NCBI RefSeq assembly: GCF_047675955.1 | Contig: NW_027328092.1 | Location: 806,001-870,000, forward strand | Length of the DNA: 64,000 nt | Direction: 5' to 3' | Origin: Chlorocebus sabaeus | Taxonomy: Eukaryota > Chordata > Mammalia > Primates > Cercopithecidae | Part shown: positions 25,377 to 39,095 of the stretch, piece by piece | Layout of the letters: each line of letters begins with the position of its first letter | Numbering within the stretch: the stretch's first letter is position 1 | The notes under the pieces: generated by a model | Told to the model about the DNA's origin: nothing | Seen by the model: only the letters and a program-made list of their open reading frames with translations | The model's database searches: none | Translations under genes and position numbers: made by a program

Positions 25377-28300
25377 CTACGGTGTAAAAGGAAATATCTT
25401 CCGATAAAAACTGGAAGGAAGCTTTATGAGAAACTGCTTTGTGTCCTGTTAATTCATCTCACAGAGTTACAGCCTTCCCTTCAAGATTCCTTTCGCTAAG
25501 ACTCTTCTTGTGGAATTGGCAAAGTGTTATTTGGAAGCCCGTAGAGGTCTACGGTGAAAAAGGAAATATCTTCCTTTAAAAACTGGAAAGAAGCTTTCTG
25601 AGAAACTGCTTTGTGTTCTGTTAATTCATCTCACAGAGTCACTGCTTTCACCTCAAGAATCCTTTCGCTGAGAGCCTTCATGTGGAAATTTCATAGTGAT
25701 ATTTTCAAGCCCATAGAGGGCTAAGGTGAAAAAGGAAATATCCTAAGATAAAAACTGAAAAGAAGCATTCTGAGAAACTACTTTGTGTTCTGTTAATTCA
25801 TCTCACAGTGTTACAGCTTTGCCCTCAAGAAGCCTTTCACGAAGACACTTCTTGTGGAATTTGCAAAGTGATATTTGGAAGCCCATAGAGGGCTATGGTG
25901 AAAAAGGAAATATCTTTTGTTAAAAACTGAAAGAGGCTTTCTGAGAAACTGCTCTGTGTTCTATTAATTCATCTCACAGAGTTACTGCTTTCCCAGAAAG
26001 AAGCCATTCTCTAAGATTCTTCTTGTGGATTTTTCAAAGTGATATTGGAAGCCCATAGAGGGCTATGGTGAAAAAGGGAATATCTTCCGTTAAAAACTGG
26101 AAAGAATCTTTCTGAGAAACTACTTTGTGTTCTGTTAATTCATCTCACAGAGTTACAGCTTTCCCCTCAAGAAGCCTTTCGCTAAGACTGTTCTTCTGGA
26201 ATTTTGAAAGTGATATTTGGAATCCCATAGAGGGCTATGTTGAAAAAGGAAAGATCTTCCGTTAAAAACTGGAAAGAACCTTTCTGAGAAATTGCTTTGT
26301 GTTCTTTTAATTCATCTCACAGAGTTACTGCGTTCCTCTCAAGAAGCCTTTCGCTAAGACTGTTCTTGTGGAATTTGCAAAGTGATATTTGGAAGCCCAT
26401 ATAGGGTTATGGTGAAAAAGGAAATATCTTCCGTTAAAAACTGGAAAGAAGCATTCTGAGAAACTGCTTTGTGTTCTCTTAGTTCATCTCACAGAGTTAC
26501 AGCTTGCCCCTCTAGAAGCCTTTCGCTAAGACTGTTCTTGTGGAATTTGCAAAGTGACATTTGGAAGCCCATAGTGGGCTATGGTGAAAAAGGAAATATC
26601 CTAAGATAAAAACTGAAAAGAAGCTTTCTGAGAAACTGCCTTGTGTTCTGTTAATTCATCTCACAGGGTTACAGCTTTCTCCACAAGAAGCCTTTCGCTA
26701 AGACTGTTCTTGTGGAATTTCAAAGTGATATTTGTAAAGCCATAGAAGGATATGATGAAAAAGGAAATATCTTCTGTTAAAAACTGGAAAGAAGCTTTCT
26801 GAGAAACTGCTTTGTGTTCTGTCAATTCATCTCACAGAGATACAGCTTTCTCCTCAAGAAGTTTTCGCTAAGACTGTGCTTCTGGAATTTGGAAAGTGAT
26901 ATTTGGAAGCCCATAGAGGGCTACGGTGAAAAAGGAAATAACTTCCGTTAAAAAACAGGAAAGAAGCTTTCTGAGAAACTGCTTTGTGTTCTGCTAATTC
27001 ATCTCAAGAGTTACAGCTTTCCCCTCAAGCAGTCTTTCGCTAAGACTGTTCTTGGGGAATTTGCAAAGTGATATTTGGAAGCCCATAGAGGGCTATGGTG
27101 AAAAAAGAAATATCTTCCGTTAAAAAGTGGAAAGAAGCTTTCTGAGAATCTGCTTTGTGTTCTGTTAATTCATCTCACAGTGTTACAAATCTCTCCTCAA
27201 GTAACCTTTAGCTAAGGCTGATCTTGTGGAATTTGGAAAGTGATATTTGGAAGCCCATAGGGGGCTATGGTGAAAAAGGAAGTATCTTCCGTTAAAATCT
27301 GGAAGAAGATTTCTGAGAAACTACTTTGTGTTCTGTTAATTCATCTCAGAGACTTACATCTTTCCCCTCATGAAGCCTTTCCCTAAGACTCTTCTTGTGG
27401 AATTTGCAAAGTGATATTTCGAAGCCCACAGAGGGCTATGGTGAAAAAGGAGATATCCTAAGATAACAACTGAAGAGAAACATTCTGAGAAACTGCTCTG
27501 TATTCTCTTAATTCATCTCACACAATTACAGCTTTCCCCTCAAGAAGCCTTTCGCTAAGACTGCTCTTGTGGAATTTGCAGAGTGATACTTGGAAGCCTA
27601 TAAAGGGCTATGGTGAAAAAGGAAATATCTTCCCTTAAAAACTGGAAGGAAGCTTTCTGAGAAAGTGCTTTGTGTTCTGTTAATTCATGTCACAGAGTTA
27701 CATCTTTCCCCTCAAGAAGCCTTTCACTTAGACTGTTCTTGTGGAATTTGCAAAGTGATATTTGGAAAACCATAGAGGGTTATGGTGAAAATGGAAATAT
27801 CCTAAGATGAAAACCGAAAAGAAGCTTTCTGAGAAACTTCTTTGTGTTCTGTTAATTCATCTCACAGTGTGACAAATTTCTCTTCAAGAAACCTTTAGCT
27901 ACGTCATATCTTGTGGAATTTGAAAAGTGATATTTGGAAGCCCATAGGGGGCTATGGTGAAAAAGGAACTATCTTCCATTAAATTCTGGAAAGAAGCTTT
28001 CTGAGAAACTACTTTGTGTTCTGTTAAATCATCTCAGGGACTTACAGCTTTCCCCTCGTGAAGCCTTTCCCTAAGACTGTTCTTGTGGAATTTGAAAAGT
28101 GATATTTAGAAGCCCACAGAGGGCTATGTTGAAAAAGGAGATATCCTAAGATAAAAATTGAAAAGAAGCTTTCTGAGAAACTGCTTTGTGTTCTGTCAAT
28201 TTATCTCACCGAGTTACAGCTTTCCCCTCAAGAAGACTTTCGCGATGGTGGTTCTTGTGGAATTTACAAAGTGACATTTGGAAGCCCATGGAGGGCTATC

Positions 28301-29663
28301 GTGAAAAAGGAAATATCTTCAGGTAAAAACTGGAAAGAAGCTTTCTGAGAAACTGCTTGTGTTCTGTAAATTCATCTCACAGAGTAACAGCGTTCCCCTC
28401 AAGAAGCCTTTCGCTTAGACTGTTCTTGTGGAATTTGCAAAGTGATATTTGGAAGCCCATAGAGCGCTGTGGTGAAAAAAGAAATATGTTCAGGTAAAAA
28501 CTGGAAAGAAGCTTTCTGAGAAACTGCTTTGTGTTATGTTTATTCATCTCACAGAGTTACTGCGTTCCTCTCAAGAAGCCTTTCGCAAAGATTGTTCTTG
28601 TGGAATTTGCAAAATGATATTTGGAAGCCCATAGAGGGTTATGGTGAAAAAGTAAAATCTTCCCTTAAAAACTGGAAAGAAGCTTTCTGAGAAACTGCTT
28701 TGTTTTCGGTTAATTCATCTCACAGTTACTGCTTTCCCCTCAAGAAGCCTTTTGCTAAGACTGTTCTTGTGGAATTTGGAAAGTGATATTTGGAAGCCCA
28801 GAGAGGGCTGTGGAGGAAAAGGAAATATCTTCCGTTAAAAACTGGAAAGAAGCTTTCTGAGAAACTGCTTTGTGTTCTGTCAATTCATCTCACAGAGTTA
28901 CAGCTTCCCCTCAAGAAGCCTTTCGCTAAGACTGTTGTTGTGGAATTTTCAAAGTAATATTTTCAAGCCCATAGAGGGCTTAGGTGAAAAAGGAAATATC
29001 CTAAGATAAAAACTGGAAAGAATCTTTCTGAGAAATTGCTTTGTGTTCTGTTAATTCATCTCACAGAGTTACTGCGTTCCCCTCAAGAAGCCTTTCGCTA
29101 AGACTGTTCTTGTGGAATTTGAAAAGTGATATTTGGAAGCCCATAGAGGGTTATGGTGAAAAAGGAAAATCTTCCCTTAAAAACTGGAAAGAAGCTTCCT
29201 GAGAAACTGCTTTGTGTTCGGTTAATTCAACTCACAGTTACTGCTTTCTCCTCAAAAAGCCTTTCGCTAACACTGTTCTTATGCAATTTGCAAAGTGATA
29301 TTTGGAAGCCCTTAGAGGGTTAAGGTGAAAAAGGAAATATCTACCGTTAAAAACTGTAAAGAAGCTTTCTGAGAAACTGCTCTGTGTTCTGTTAATTCAT
29401 CTCACAGTGTTACAGCATTCCCTTCAGGAAGCCTTTCGCTAAGTCTGTTCTTGTGGAATATTCAAGGTGATATCTGGAAGCCCATAGAGTGCTATGGTGA
29501 AAAAGGAAATATCTTCCGTTAAAAACTGGAAAGAAGCTTTCTGAGAAACTGCTCTGTGTTCTGTTAATTCATCTCGCAGAGTTACAGCTTTCCCCTCAAG
29601 AAGCCTTTCGCTAAGACTGTTCTTGTGAAATTTGCACATTGATATTTGGAAGTCCATACAGGG
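25377..29663. repeat. HOR unit 8: canonical 25-mer, variant A
   Basis: Complete m1-m25, 4,287 bp. It matches unit 6 at an offset of 8,574 bp, including the otherwise unique CCTCGTGAAG (near 28055) and GAGTAACAGCG (near 28381). Private changes include CAAGATTCCTTTC in m1 and CTGTGGAGGAAAAGG in m21 (near 28808). Confidence 0.94.
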
Positions 29664-32600
29664 CTACGGTGTAAAAGGAAATATCTTCCGATAAAAACTG
29701 GAAGGAAGCTTTATGAGAAACTGCTTTGTGTCCTGTTAATTCATCTCACAGAGTTACAGCCTTCCCTTCAAGATGCCTTTCGCTAAGACTCTTCTTGTGG
29801 AATTGGCAAAGTGTTATTTGGAAGCCCGTAGAGGTCTACGGTGAAAAAGGAAATATCTTCCTTTAAAAACTGGAAAGAAGCTTTCTGAGAAACTGCTTTG
29901 TGTTCTGTTAATTCATCTCACAGAGTCACTGCTTTCACCTCAAGAATCCTTTCGCTGAGAGTCTTCATGTGGAAATTTCATAGTGATATTTTCAAGCCCA
30001 TAGAGGGCTAAGGTGAAAAAGGAAATATCCTAAGATAAAAACTGAAAAGAAGCATTCTGAGAAACTACTTTGTGTTCTGTTAATTCATCTCACAGTGTTA
30101 CAGCTTTGACCTCAAGAAGCCTCTCGCGAAGACACTTCTTGTGGAATTTGCAAAGTGATATTTGTAAGCCCATAGAGGGCTATGGTGAAAAAGGAAATAT
30201 CTTTTGTTAAAAACTGAAAGAGGCTTTCTGAGAAACTGCTCTGTGTTCTATTAATTCATCTCACAGGGTTACTGCTTTCCCAGAAAGAAGCCATTCTCTA
30301 AGATTCTTCTTGTGGGTTTTTCAAAGTGATATTGGAAGCCCATAGAGGGCTATGGTGAAAAAGGGAATATCTTCCGTTAAAAACTGGAAAGAATCTTTCT
30401 GAGAAACTACTTTGTGTTCTGATAATTCATCTCACAGAGTTACAGCTTTCCCCTCAAGAAGCCTTTCGCTAAGACTGTTCTTCTGGAATTTTGAAAGTGA
30501 TATTTGGAATCCCATAGAGGGCTATGGTGAAAAAGGAAAGATCTTCCGTTAAAAACTGGAAAGAACCTTTCTGAGAAATTGCTTTGTGTTCTTTTAATTC
30601 ATCTCACAGAGTTACTGCGTTCCTCTCAAGAAGCCTTTCGCTAAGACTGTTCTTGTGGAATTTGCAAAGTGATATTTGGAAGCCCATATAGGGTTATGGT
30701 GAAAAAGGAAATATCTTCCGTTAAAAACTGGAAAGAACCTTTCTGAGAAATTGCTTTGTGTTCTTTTAATTCATCTCACAGAGTTACAGCTTGCCCCTCT
30801 AGAAGCCTTTCGCTAAGACTGTTCTTGTGGAATTTGCAAAGTGACATTTGGAAGCCCATAGTGGGCTATGGTGAAAAAGGAAATATCCTAAGATAAAAAC
30901 TGAAAAGAAGCTTTCTGAGAAACTGCCTTGTGTTCTGTTAATTCATCTCACAGGGTTACAGCTTTCTCCACAAGAAGCCTTTCGCTAAGACTGTTCTTGT
31001 GGAATTTCAAAGTGATATTTGTAAAGCCATAGAAGGATATGATGAAAAAGGAAATATCTTCTGTTAAAAACTGGAAAGAAGCTTTCTGAGAAACTGCTTT
31101 GTGTTCTGTTAATTCATCTCACAGAGATACAGCTTTCTCCTCAAGAAGTTTTCGCTAAGACTGTGCTTCTGGAATTTGGAAAGTGATATTTGGAAGCCCA
31201 TAGAGGGCTACGGTGAAAAAGGAAATAACTTCCGTTAAAAAACAGGAAAGAAGCCCTCTGAGAAACTGCTTTGTGTTCTGCTAATTCATCTCAAGAGTTA
31301 CAGCTTTCCCCTCAAGCAGTCTTTCGCTAAGACTGTTCTTGGGGAATTTGCAAAGTGATATTTGGAAGCCCATAGAGGGCTATGGTGAAAAAAGAAATAT
31401 CTTCCGTTAAAAAGTGGAAAGAAGCTTTCTGAGAATCTGCTTTGTGTTCTGTTAATTCATCTCACAGTGTTACAAATCTCTCCTCAAGTAACCTTTAGCT
31501 AAGGCTGATCTTGTGGAATTTGGAAAGTGATATTTGGAAGCCCATAGGGGGCTATGGTGAAAAAGGAAGTATCTTCCGTTAAAATCTGGAAGAAGATTTC
31601 TGAGAAACTACTTTGTGTTCTGTTAATTCATCTCAGAGACTTACATCTTTCCCCTCATGAAGCCTTTCCCTAAGACTCTTCTTGTGGAATTTGCAAAGTG
31701 ATATTTCGAAGCCCACAGAGGGCTATGGTGAAAAAGGAGATATCCTAAGATAACAACTGAAGAGAAACATTCTGAGAAACTGCTCTGTATTCTCTTAATT
31801 CATCTCACACAATTACAGCTTTCCCCTCAAGAAGCCTTTCGCTAAGACTGCTCTTGTGGAATTTGCAGAGTGATACTTGGAAGCCTATAAAGGGCTATGG
31901 TGAAAAAGGAAATATCTTCCCTTAAAAACTGGAAGGAAGCTTTCTGAGAAAGTGCTTTGTGTTCTGTTAATTCATGTCACAGAGTTACATCTTTCCCCTC
32001 AAGAAGCCTTTCACTTAGACTGTTCTTGTGGAATTTGCAAAGTGATATTTGGAAAACCATAGAGGGTTATGGTGAAAATGGAAATATCCTAAGATGAAAA
32101 CCGAAAAGAAGCTTTCTGAGAAACTTCTTTGTGTTCTGTTAATTCATCTCACAGTGTGACAAAATTCTCTTCAAGAAACCTTTAGCTACGTCATATCTTG
32201 TGGAATTTGAAAAGTGATATTTGGAAGCCCATAGGGGGCTATGGTGAAAAAGGAACTATCTTCCATTAAATTCTGGAAAGAAGCTTTCTGAGAAACTACT
32301 TTGTGTTCTGTTAAATCATCTCAGGGACTTACAGCTTTCCCCTCATGAAGCCTTTCCCTAAGACTGTTCTTGTGGAATTTGAAAAGTGATATTTAGAAGC
32401 CCACAGAGGGCTATGTTGAAAAAGGAGATATCCTAAGATAAAAATTGAAAAGAAGCTTTCTGAGAAACTGCTTTGTGTTCTGTCAATTTATCTCACCGAG
32501 TTACAGCTTTCCCCTCAAGAAGACTTTCGCGATGGTGGTTCTTGTGGAATTTACAAAGTGACATTTGGAAGCCCATGGAGGGCTATCGTGAAAAAGGAAA

Positions 32601-33950
32601 TATCTTCAGGTAAAAACTGGAAAGAAGCTTTCTGAGAAACTGCTTGTGTTCTGTAAATTCATCTCACAGAGTTACAGCGTTCCCCTCAAGAAGCCTTTCG
32701 CTTAGACTGTTCTTGTGGAATTTGCAAAGTGATATTTGGAAGCCCATAGAGCGCTGTGGTGAAAAAAGAAATATGTTCAGGTAAAAACTGGAAAGAAGCT
32801 TTCTGAGAAACTGCTTTGTGTTATGTTTATTCATCTCACAGAGTTACTGCGTTCCTCTCAAGAAGCCTTTCGCAAAGATTGTTCTTGTGGAATTTGCAAA
32901 ATGATATTTGGAAGCCCATAGAGGGTTATGGTGAAAAAGTAAAATCTTCCCTTAAAAACTGGAAAGAAGCTTTCTGAGAAACTGCTTTGTTTTCGGTTAA
33001 TTCATCTCACAGTTACTGCTTTCCCCTCAAGAAGCCTTTTGCTAAGACTGTTCTTGTGGAATTTGGAAAGTGATATTTGGAAGCCCAGAGAGGGCTATGG
33101 TGGAAAAGAAAATATCTTCCGTTAAAAACTGGAAAGAAGCTTTCTGAGAAACTGCTTTGTGTTCTGTCAATTCATCTCACAGAGTTACAGCTTCCCCTCC
33201 AGAAGCCTTTCGCTAAGAATGTTGTTGTGGAATTTTCAAAGTAATATTTTCAAGCCCATAGAGGGCTTAGGTGAAAAAGGAAATATCCTAAGATAAAAAC
33301 TGGGAAGAATCTTTCTGAGAAATTGCTTTGTGTTCTGTTAATTCATCTCACAGAGTTACTGCGTTCCCCTCAAGAAGCCTTTCGCTAAGACTGTTCTTGT
33401 GGAATTTGAAAAGTGATATTTGGAAGCCCATAGAGGGTTATGGTGAAAAAGGAAAATCTTCCCTTAAAAACTGGAAAGAAGCTTCCTGAGAAACTGCTTT
33501 GTGTTCGGTTAATTCAACTCACAGTTACTGCTTTCTCCTCAAAAAGCCTTTCGCTAACACTGTTCTTATGCAATTTGCAAAGTGATATTTGGAAGCCCTT
33601 AGAGGGTTAAGGTGAAAAAGGAAATATCTACCGTTAAAAACTGTAAAGAAGCTTTCTGAGAAACTGCTCTGTGTTCTGTTAATTCATCTCACAGTGTTAC
33701 AGCATTCCCTTCAGGAAGCCTTTCGCTAAGTCTGTTCTTGTGGAATATTCAAGGTGATATCTGGAAGCCCATAGAGTGCTATGGTGAAAAAGGAAATATC
33801 TTCCGTTAAAAACTGGAAAGAAGCTTTCTGAGAAACTGCTCTGTGTTCTGTTAATTCATCTCGCAGAGTTACAGCTTTCCCCTCAAGAAGCCTTTCGCTA
33901 AGACTGTTCTTGTGAAATTTGCACATTGATATTTGGAAGTCCATACAGGG
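29664..33950. repeat. HOR unit 9: canonical 25-mer, variant B
   Basis: Complete m1-m25, 4,287 bp. B-type markers in m2 (GAGAGTCTTC), m3 (CCTCTCGCGAAG), m4 (GTGGGTTTTTC), m7 (GAACCTTTC) and m10 (GAAGCCCTCTGAG). Its end carries CCTCCAGAAGCC and GAATGTTGTTG (near 33195-33220), shared with units 10 and (second marker) 11, so units 9-11 form one young lineage. Confidence 0.94.
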
Positions 33951-36900
33951 CTACGGTGTAAAAGGAAATATCTTCCGATAAAAACTGGAAGGAAGCTTTA
34001 TGAGAAACTGCTTTGTGTCCTGTTAATTTATCTCACAGAGTTACAGCCTTCCCTTCAAGATGCCTTTCGCTAAGACTCTTCTTGTGGAATTGGCAAAGTG
34101 TTATTTGGAAGCCCGTAGAGGTCTACGGTGAAAAAGGAAATATCTTCCTTTAAAAACTGGAAAGAAGCTTTCTGAGAAACTGCTTTGTGTTCTGTTAATT
34201 CATCTCACAGAGTCACTGCTTTCACCTCAAGAATCCTTTCGCTGAGAGTCTTCATGTGGAAATTTCATAGTGATATTTTCAAGCCCATAGAGGGCTAAGG
34301 TGAAAAAGGAAATATCCTAAGATAAAAACTGAAAAGAAGCATTCTGAGAAACTACTTTGTGTTCTGTTAATTCATCTCACAGTGTTACAGCTTTGCCCTC
34401 AAGAAGCCTCTCGCGAAGACACTTCTTGTGGAATTTGCAAAGTGATATTTGGAAGCCCATAGAGGGCTATGGTGAAAAAGGAAATATCTTTTGTTAAAAA
34501 CTGAAAGAGGCTTTCTGAGAAACTGCTCTGTGTTCTATTAATTCATCTCACAGGGTTACTGCTTTCCCAGAAAGAAGCCATTCTCTAAGATTCTTCTTGT
34601 GGGTTTTTCAAAGTGATATTGGAAGCCCATAGAGGGCTATGGTGAAAAAGGGAATATCTTCCGTTAAAAACTGGAAAGAATCTTTCTGAGAAACTACTTT
34701 GTGTTCTGATGATTCATCTCACAGAGTTACAGCTTTCCCCTCAAGAAGCCTTTCGCTAAGACTGTTCTTCTGGAATTTTGAAAGTGATATTTGGAATCCC
34801 ATAGAGGGCTATGGTGAAAAAGGAAAGATCTTCCGTTAAAAACTGGAAAGAACCTTTCTGAGAAATTGCTTTGTGTTCTTTTAATTCATCTCACAGAGTT
34901 ACTGCGTTCCTCTCAAGAAGCCTTTCGCTAAGACTGTTCTTGTGGAATTTGCAAAGTGATATTTGGAAGCCCATATAGGGTTATGGTGAAAAAGGAAATA
35001 TCTTCCGTTAAAAACTGGAAAGAACCTTTCTGAGAAATTGCTTTGTGTTCTTTTAATTCATCTCACAGAGTTACAGCTTGCCCCTCTAGAAGCCTTTCGC
35101 TAAGACTGTTCTTGTGGAATTTGCAAAGTGACATTTGGAAGCCCATAGTGGGCTATGGTGAAAAAGGAAATATCCTAAGATAAAAACTGAAAAGAAGCTT
35201 TCTGAGAAACTGCCTTGTGTTCTGTTAATTCATCTCACAGGGTTACAGCTTTCTCCACAAGAAGCCTTTCGCTAAGACTGTTCTTGTGGAATTTCAAAGT
35301 GATATTTGTAAAGCCATAGAAGGATATGATGAAAAAGGAAATATCTTCTGTTAAAAACTGGAAAGAAGCTTTCTGAGAAACTGCTTTGTGTTCTGTTAAT
35401 TCATCTCACAGAGATACAGCTTTCTCCTCAAGAAGTTTTCGCTAAGACTGTGCTTCTGGAATTTGGAAAGTGATATTTGGAAGCCCATAGAGGGCTACGG
35501 TGAAAAAGGAAATAACTTCCGTTAAAAAACAGGAAAGAAGCCCTCTGAGAAACTGCTTTGTGTTCTGCTAATTCATCTCAAGAGTTACAGCTTTCCCCTC
35601 AAGCAGTCTTTCGCTAAGACTGTTCTTGGGGAATTTGCAAAGTGATATTTGGAAGCCCATAGAGGGCTATGGTGAAAAAAGAAATATCTTCCGTTAAAAA
35701 GTGGAAAGAAGCTTTCTGAGAATCTGCTTTGTGTTCTGTTAATTCATCTCACAGTGTTACAAATCTCTCCTCAAGTAACCTTTAGCTAAGGCTGATCTTG
35801 TGGAATTTGGAAAGTGATATTTGGAAGCCCATAGGGGGCTATGGTGAGAAAGGAAGTATCTTCCGTTAAAATCTGGAAGAAGATTTCTGAGAAACTACTT
35901 TGTGTTCTGTTAATTCATCTCAGAGACTTACATCTTTCCCCTCATGAAGCCTTTCCCTAAGACTCTTCTTGTGGAATTTGCAAAGTGATATTTCGAAGCC
36001 CACAGAGGGCTATGGTGAAAAAGGAGATATCCTAAGATAACAACTGAAGAGAAACATTCTGAGAAACTGCTCTGTATTCTCTTAATTCATCTCACACAAT
36101 TACAGCTTTCCCCTCAAGAAGCCTTTCGCTAAGACTGCTCTTGTGGAATTTGCAGAGTGATACTTGGAAGCCTATAAAGGGCTATGGTGAAAAAGGAAAT
36201 ATCTTCCCTTAAAAACTGGAAGGAAGCTTTCTGAGAAAGTGCTTTGTGTTCTGTTAATTCATGTCACAGACTTACATCTTTCCCCTCAAGAAGCCTTTCA
36301 CTTAGACTGTTCTTGTGGAATTTGCAAAGTGATATTTGGAAAACCATAGAGGGTTATGGTGAAAATGGAAATATCCTAAGATGAAAACCGAAAAGAAGCT
36401 TTCTGAGAAACTTCTTTGTGTTCTGTTAATTCATCTCACAGTGTGACAAAATTCTCTTCAAGAAACCTTTAGCTACGTCATATCTTGTGGAATTTGAAAA
36501 GTGATATTTGGAAGCCCATAGGGGGCTATGGTGAAAAAGGAACTATCTTCCATTAAATTCTGGAAAGAAGCTTTCTGAGAAACTACTTTGTGTTCTGTTA
36601 AATCATCTCAGGGACTTACAGCTTTCCCCTCATGAAGCCTTTCCCTAAGACTGTTCTTGTGGAATTTGAAAAGTGATATTTAGAAGCCCACAGAGGGCTA
36701 TGTTGAAAAAGGAGATATCCTAAGATAAAAATTGAAAAGAAGCTTTCTGAGAAACTGCTTTGTGTTCTGTCAATTTATCTCACCGAGTTACAGCTTTCCC
36801 CTCAAGAAGACTTTCGCGATGGTGGTTCTTGTGGAATTTACAAAGTGACATTTGGAAGCCCATGGAGGGCTATCGTGAAAAAGGAAATATCTTCAGGTAA

Positions 36901-38237
36901 AAACTGGAAAGAAGCTTTCTGAGAAACTGCTTGTGTTCTGTAAATTCATCTCACAGAGTTACAGCGTTCCCCTCAAGAAGCCTTTCGCTTAGACTGTTCT
37001 TGTGGAATTTGCAAAGTGATATTTGGAAGCCCATAGAGCGCTGTGGTGAAAAAAGAAATATGTTCAGGTAAAAACTGGAAAGAAGCTTTCTGAGAAACTG
37101 CTTTGTGTTATGTTTATTCATCTCACAGAGTTACTGCGTTCCTCTCAAGAAGCCTTTCGCAAAGATTGTTCTTGTGGAATTTGCAAAATGATATTTGGAA
37201 GCCCATAGAGGGTTATGGTGAAAAAGTAAAATCTTCCCTTAAAAACTGGAAAGAAGCTTTCTGAGAAACTGCTTTGTTTTCGGTTAATTCATCTCACAGT
37301 TACTGCTTTCCCCTCAAGAAGCCTTTTGCTAAGACTGTTCTTGTGGAATTTGGAAAGTGATATTTGGAAGCCCAGAGAGGGCTATGGTGGAAAAGAAAAT
37401 ATCTTCCGTTAAAAACTGGAAAGAAGCTTTCTGAGAAACTGCTTTGTGTTCTGTCAATTCATCTCACAGAGTTACAGCTTCCCCTCCAGAAGCCTTTCGC
37501 TAAGAATGTTGTTGTGGAATTTTCAAAGTAATATTTTCAAGCCCATAGAGGGCTTAGGTGAAAAAGGAAATATCCTAAGATAAAAACTGGGAAGAATCTT
37601 TCTGAGAAATTGCTTTGTGTTCTGTTAATTCATCTCACAGAGTTACTGCGTTCCCCTCAAGAAGCCTTTCGCTAAGACTGTTCTTGTGGAATTTGAAAAG
37701 TGATATTTGGAAGCCCATAGAGGGTTATGGTGAAAAAGGAAAATCTTCCCTTAAAAACTGGAAAGAAGCTTCCTGAGAAACTGCTTTGTGTTCGGTTAAT
37801 TCAACTCACAGTTACTGCTTTCTCCTCAAAAAGCCTTTCGCTAACACTGTTCTTATGCAATTTGCAAAGTGATATTTGGAAGCCCTTAGAGGGTTAAGGT
37901 GAAAAAGGAAATATCTACCGTTAAAAACTGTAAAGAAGCTTTCTGAGAAACTGCTCTGTGTTCTGTTAATTCATCTCACAGTGTTACAGCATTCCCTTCA
38001 GGAAGCCTTTCGCTAAGTCTGTTCTTGTGGAATATTCAAGGTGATATCTGGAAGCCCATAGAGTGCTATGGTGAAAAAGGAAATATCTTCCGTTAAAAAC
38101 TGGAAAGAAGCTTTCTGAGAAACTGCTCTGTGTTCTGTTAATTCATCTCGCAGAGTTACAGCTTTCCCCTCAAGAAGCCTTTCGCTAAGACTGTTCTTGT
38201 GAAATTTGCACATTGATATTTGGAAGTCCATACAGGG
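33951..38237. repeat. HOR unit 10: canonical 25-mer, variant B
   Basis: Complete m1-m25, 4,287 bp. It is almost the same as unit 11: both share TCTGATGATTCATC in m5, GGTGAGAAAGG in m12 and CACAGACTTACATC in m14, found nowhere else in the window. Confidence 0.94.
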
Positions 38238-38409
38238 CTACGGTGTAAAAGGAAATATCTTCCGATAAAAACTGGAAGGAAGCTTTATGAGAAACTGCTT
38301 TGTGTCCTGTTAATTTATCTCACAGAGTTACAGCCTTCCCTTCAAGATGCCTTTCGCTAAGACTCTTCTTGTGGAATTGGCAAAGTGTTATTTGGAAGCC
38401 CGTAGAGGT
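38238..38409. repeat. Reference monomer m1 (172 bp)
   Basis: The HOR-phase marker. Diagnostic: CTACGGTGTAAAAGG, CTTCCGATAAAAACTGG, GAAGCTTTATGAG, GTGTCCTG, TTCAAGATGCC, GGAATTGGCAAAGTGTTAT. Ends CCCGTAGAGGT, part of a dyad with the start of m2. Confidence 0.92.
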
Positions 38410-38415
38410 CTACGG
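38400..38415. other. Junction dyad with compensatory change (m1/m2)
   Basis: CCGTAGA-GG-TCTACGG. Both arms differ from the common form (A to G on the left, T to C on the right), so pairing is kept and extended to 7 bp. The same form recurs in every unit of the window. Confidence 0.65.
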
Positions 38416-38581
38416 TGAAAAAGGAAATATCTTCCTTTAAAAACTGGAAAGAAGCTTTCTGAGAAACTGCTTTGTGTTCTGTTAATTCATCTCACAGAGT
38501 CACTGCTTTCACCTCAAGAATCCTTTCGCTGAGAGTCTTCATGTGGAAATTTCATAGTGATATTTTCAAGCCCATAGAGGG
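38410..38581. repeat. Reference monomer m2 (172 bp)
   Basis: Diagnostic: CTTCCTTTAAAAACTGG, AGAGTCACTGCTTTCACC, AAGAATCC, CGCTGAGAGTCTTCATG, TTTCATAGTGATATTTTC. Related to m21 by its tail (TATTTTCAAGCCC). Confidence 0.92.
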
Positions 38582-38753
38582 CTAAGGTGAAAAAGGAAAT
38601 ATCCTAAGATAAAAACTGAAAAGAAGCATTCTGAGAAACTACTTTGTGTTCTGTTAATTCATCTCACAGTGTTACAGCTTTGCCCTCAAGAAGCCTCTCG
38701 CGAAGACACTTCTTGTGGAATTTGCAAAGTGATATTTGGAAGCCCATAGAGGG
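38582..38753. repeat. Reference monomer m3 (172 bp)
   Basis: Begins CTAAGGTG with the ATCCTAAGATAAAAACTG variant also seen in m8, m13, m15, m17 and m22. Diagnostic: GAAGCATTC, AAACTACTTTG, CAGCTTTGCCCTC, CCTCTCGCGAAGACAC (B) or TTTCACGAAG (A). Confidence 0.92.
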
Positions 38754-38759
38754 CTATGG
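38744..38759. other. Junction dyad CCATAG-N4-CTATGG (typical example)
   Basis: A 6-bp perfect inverted repeat with a 4-base spacer (AGGG) at the m3/m4 junction. The same dyad of at least 5 bp is intact, by eye, at 14 of the 25 monomer junctions of the reference unit. It overlaps the start of the pJ-alpha-like site. Confidence 0.7.
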
Positions 38760-38770
38760 TGAAAAAGGAA
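38754..38770. promoter_or_regulatory. pJ-alpha-like site (A-box position), example
   Basis: CTATGGTGAAAAAGGAA occupies the position where B-type human monomers carry the 17-bp CENP-B box. It resembles the pJ-alpha (A-type) motif. It recurs once per monomer with small changes. Function is inferred only from the family. Confidence 0.55.
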
Positions 38771-38923
38771 ATATCTTTTGTTAAAAACTGAAAGAGGCTT
38801 TCTGAGAAACTGCTCTGTGTTCTATTAATTCATCTCACAGGGTTACTGCTTTCCCAGAAAGAAGCCATTCTCTAAGATTCTTCTTGTGGGTTTTTCAAAG
38901 TGATATTGGAAGCCCATAGAGGG
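38754..38923. repeat. Reference monomer m4 (170 bp)
   Basis: Diagnostic: TATCTTTTGTTAAAAACTG, GAGGCTTTC, TGTTCTATTAATTC, CCCAGAAAGAAGCCATTC, GATTCTTCTTGTGGG. Lacks bases in the AGTGATATTGGAAG stretch, hence 170 bp. Confidence 0.92.
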
Positions 38924-39095
38924 CTATGGTGAAAAAGGGAATATCTTCCGTTAAAAACTGGAAAGAATCTTTCTGAGAAACTACTTTGTGTTCTGATGAT
39001 TCATCTCACAGAGTTACAGCTTTCCCCTCAAGAAGCCTTTCGCTAAGACTGTTCTTCTGGAATTTTGAAAGTGATATTTGGAATCCCATAGAGGG
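38924..39095. repeat. Reference monomer m5 (172 bp)
   Basis: Diagnostic: GAAAAAGGGAATATC, GAAAGAATCTTTCTGAG, AAACTACTTTG, TTCTTCTGGAATTTTG, TTGGAATCCCATAG. Confidence 0.92.
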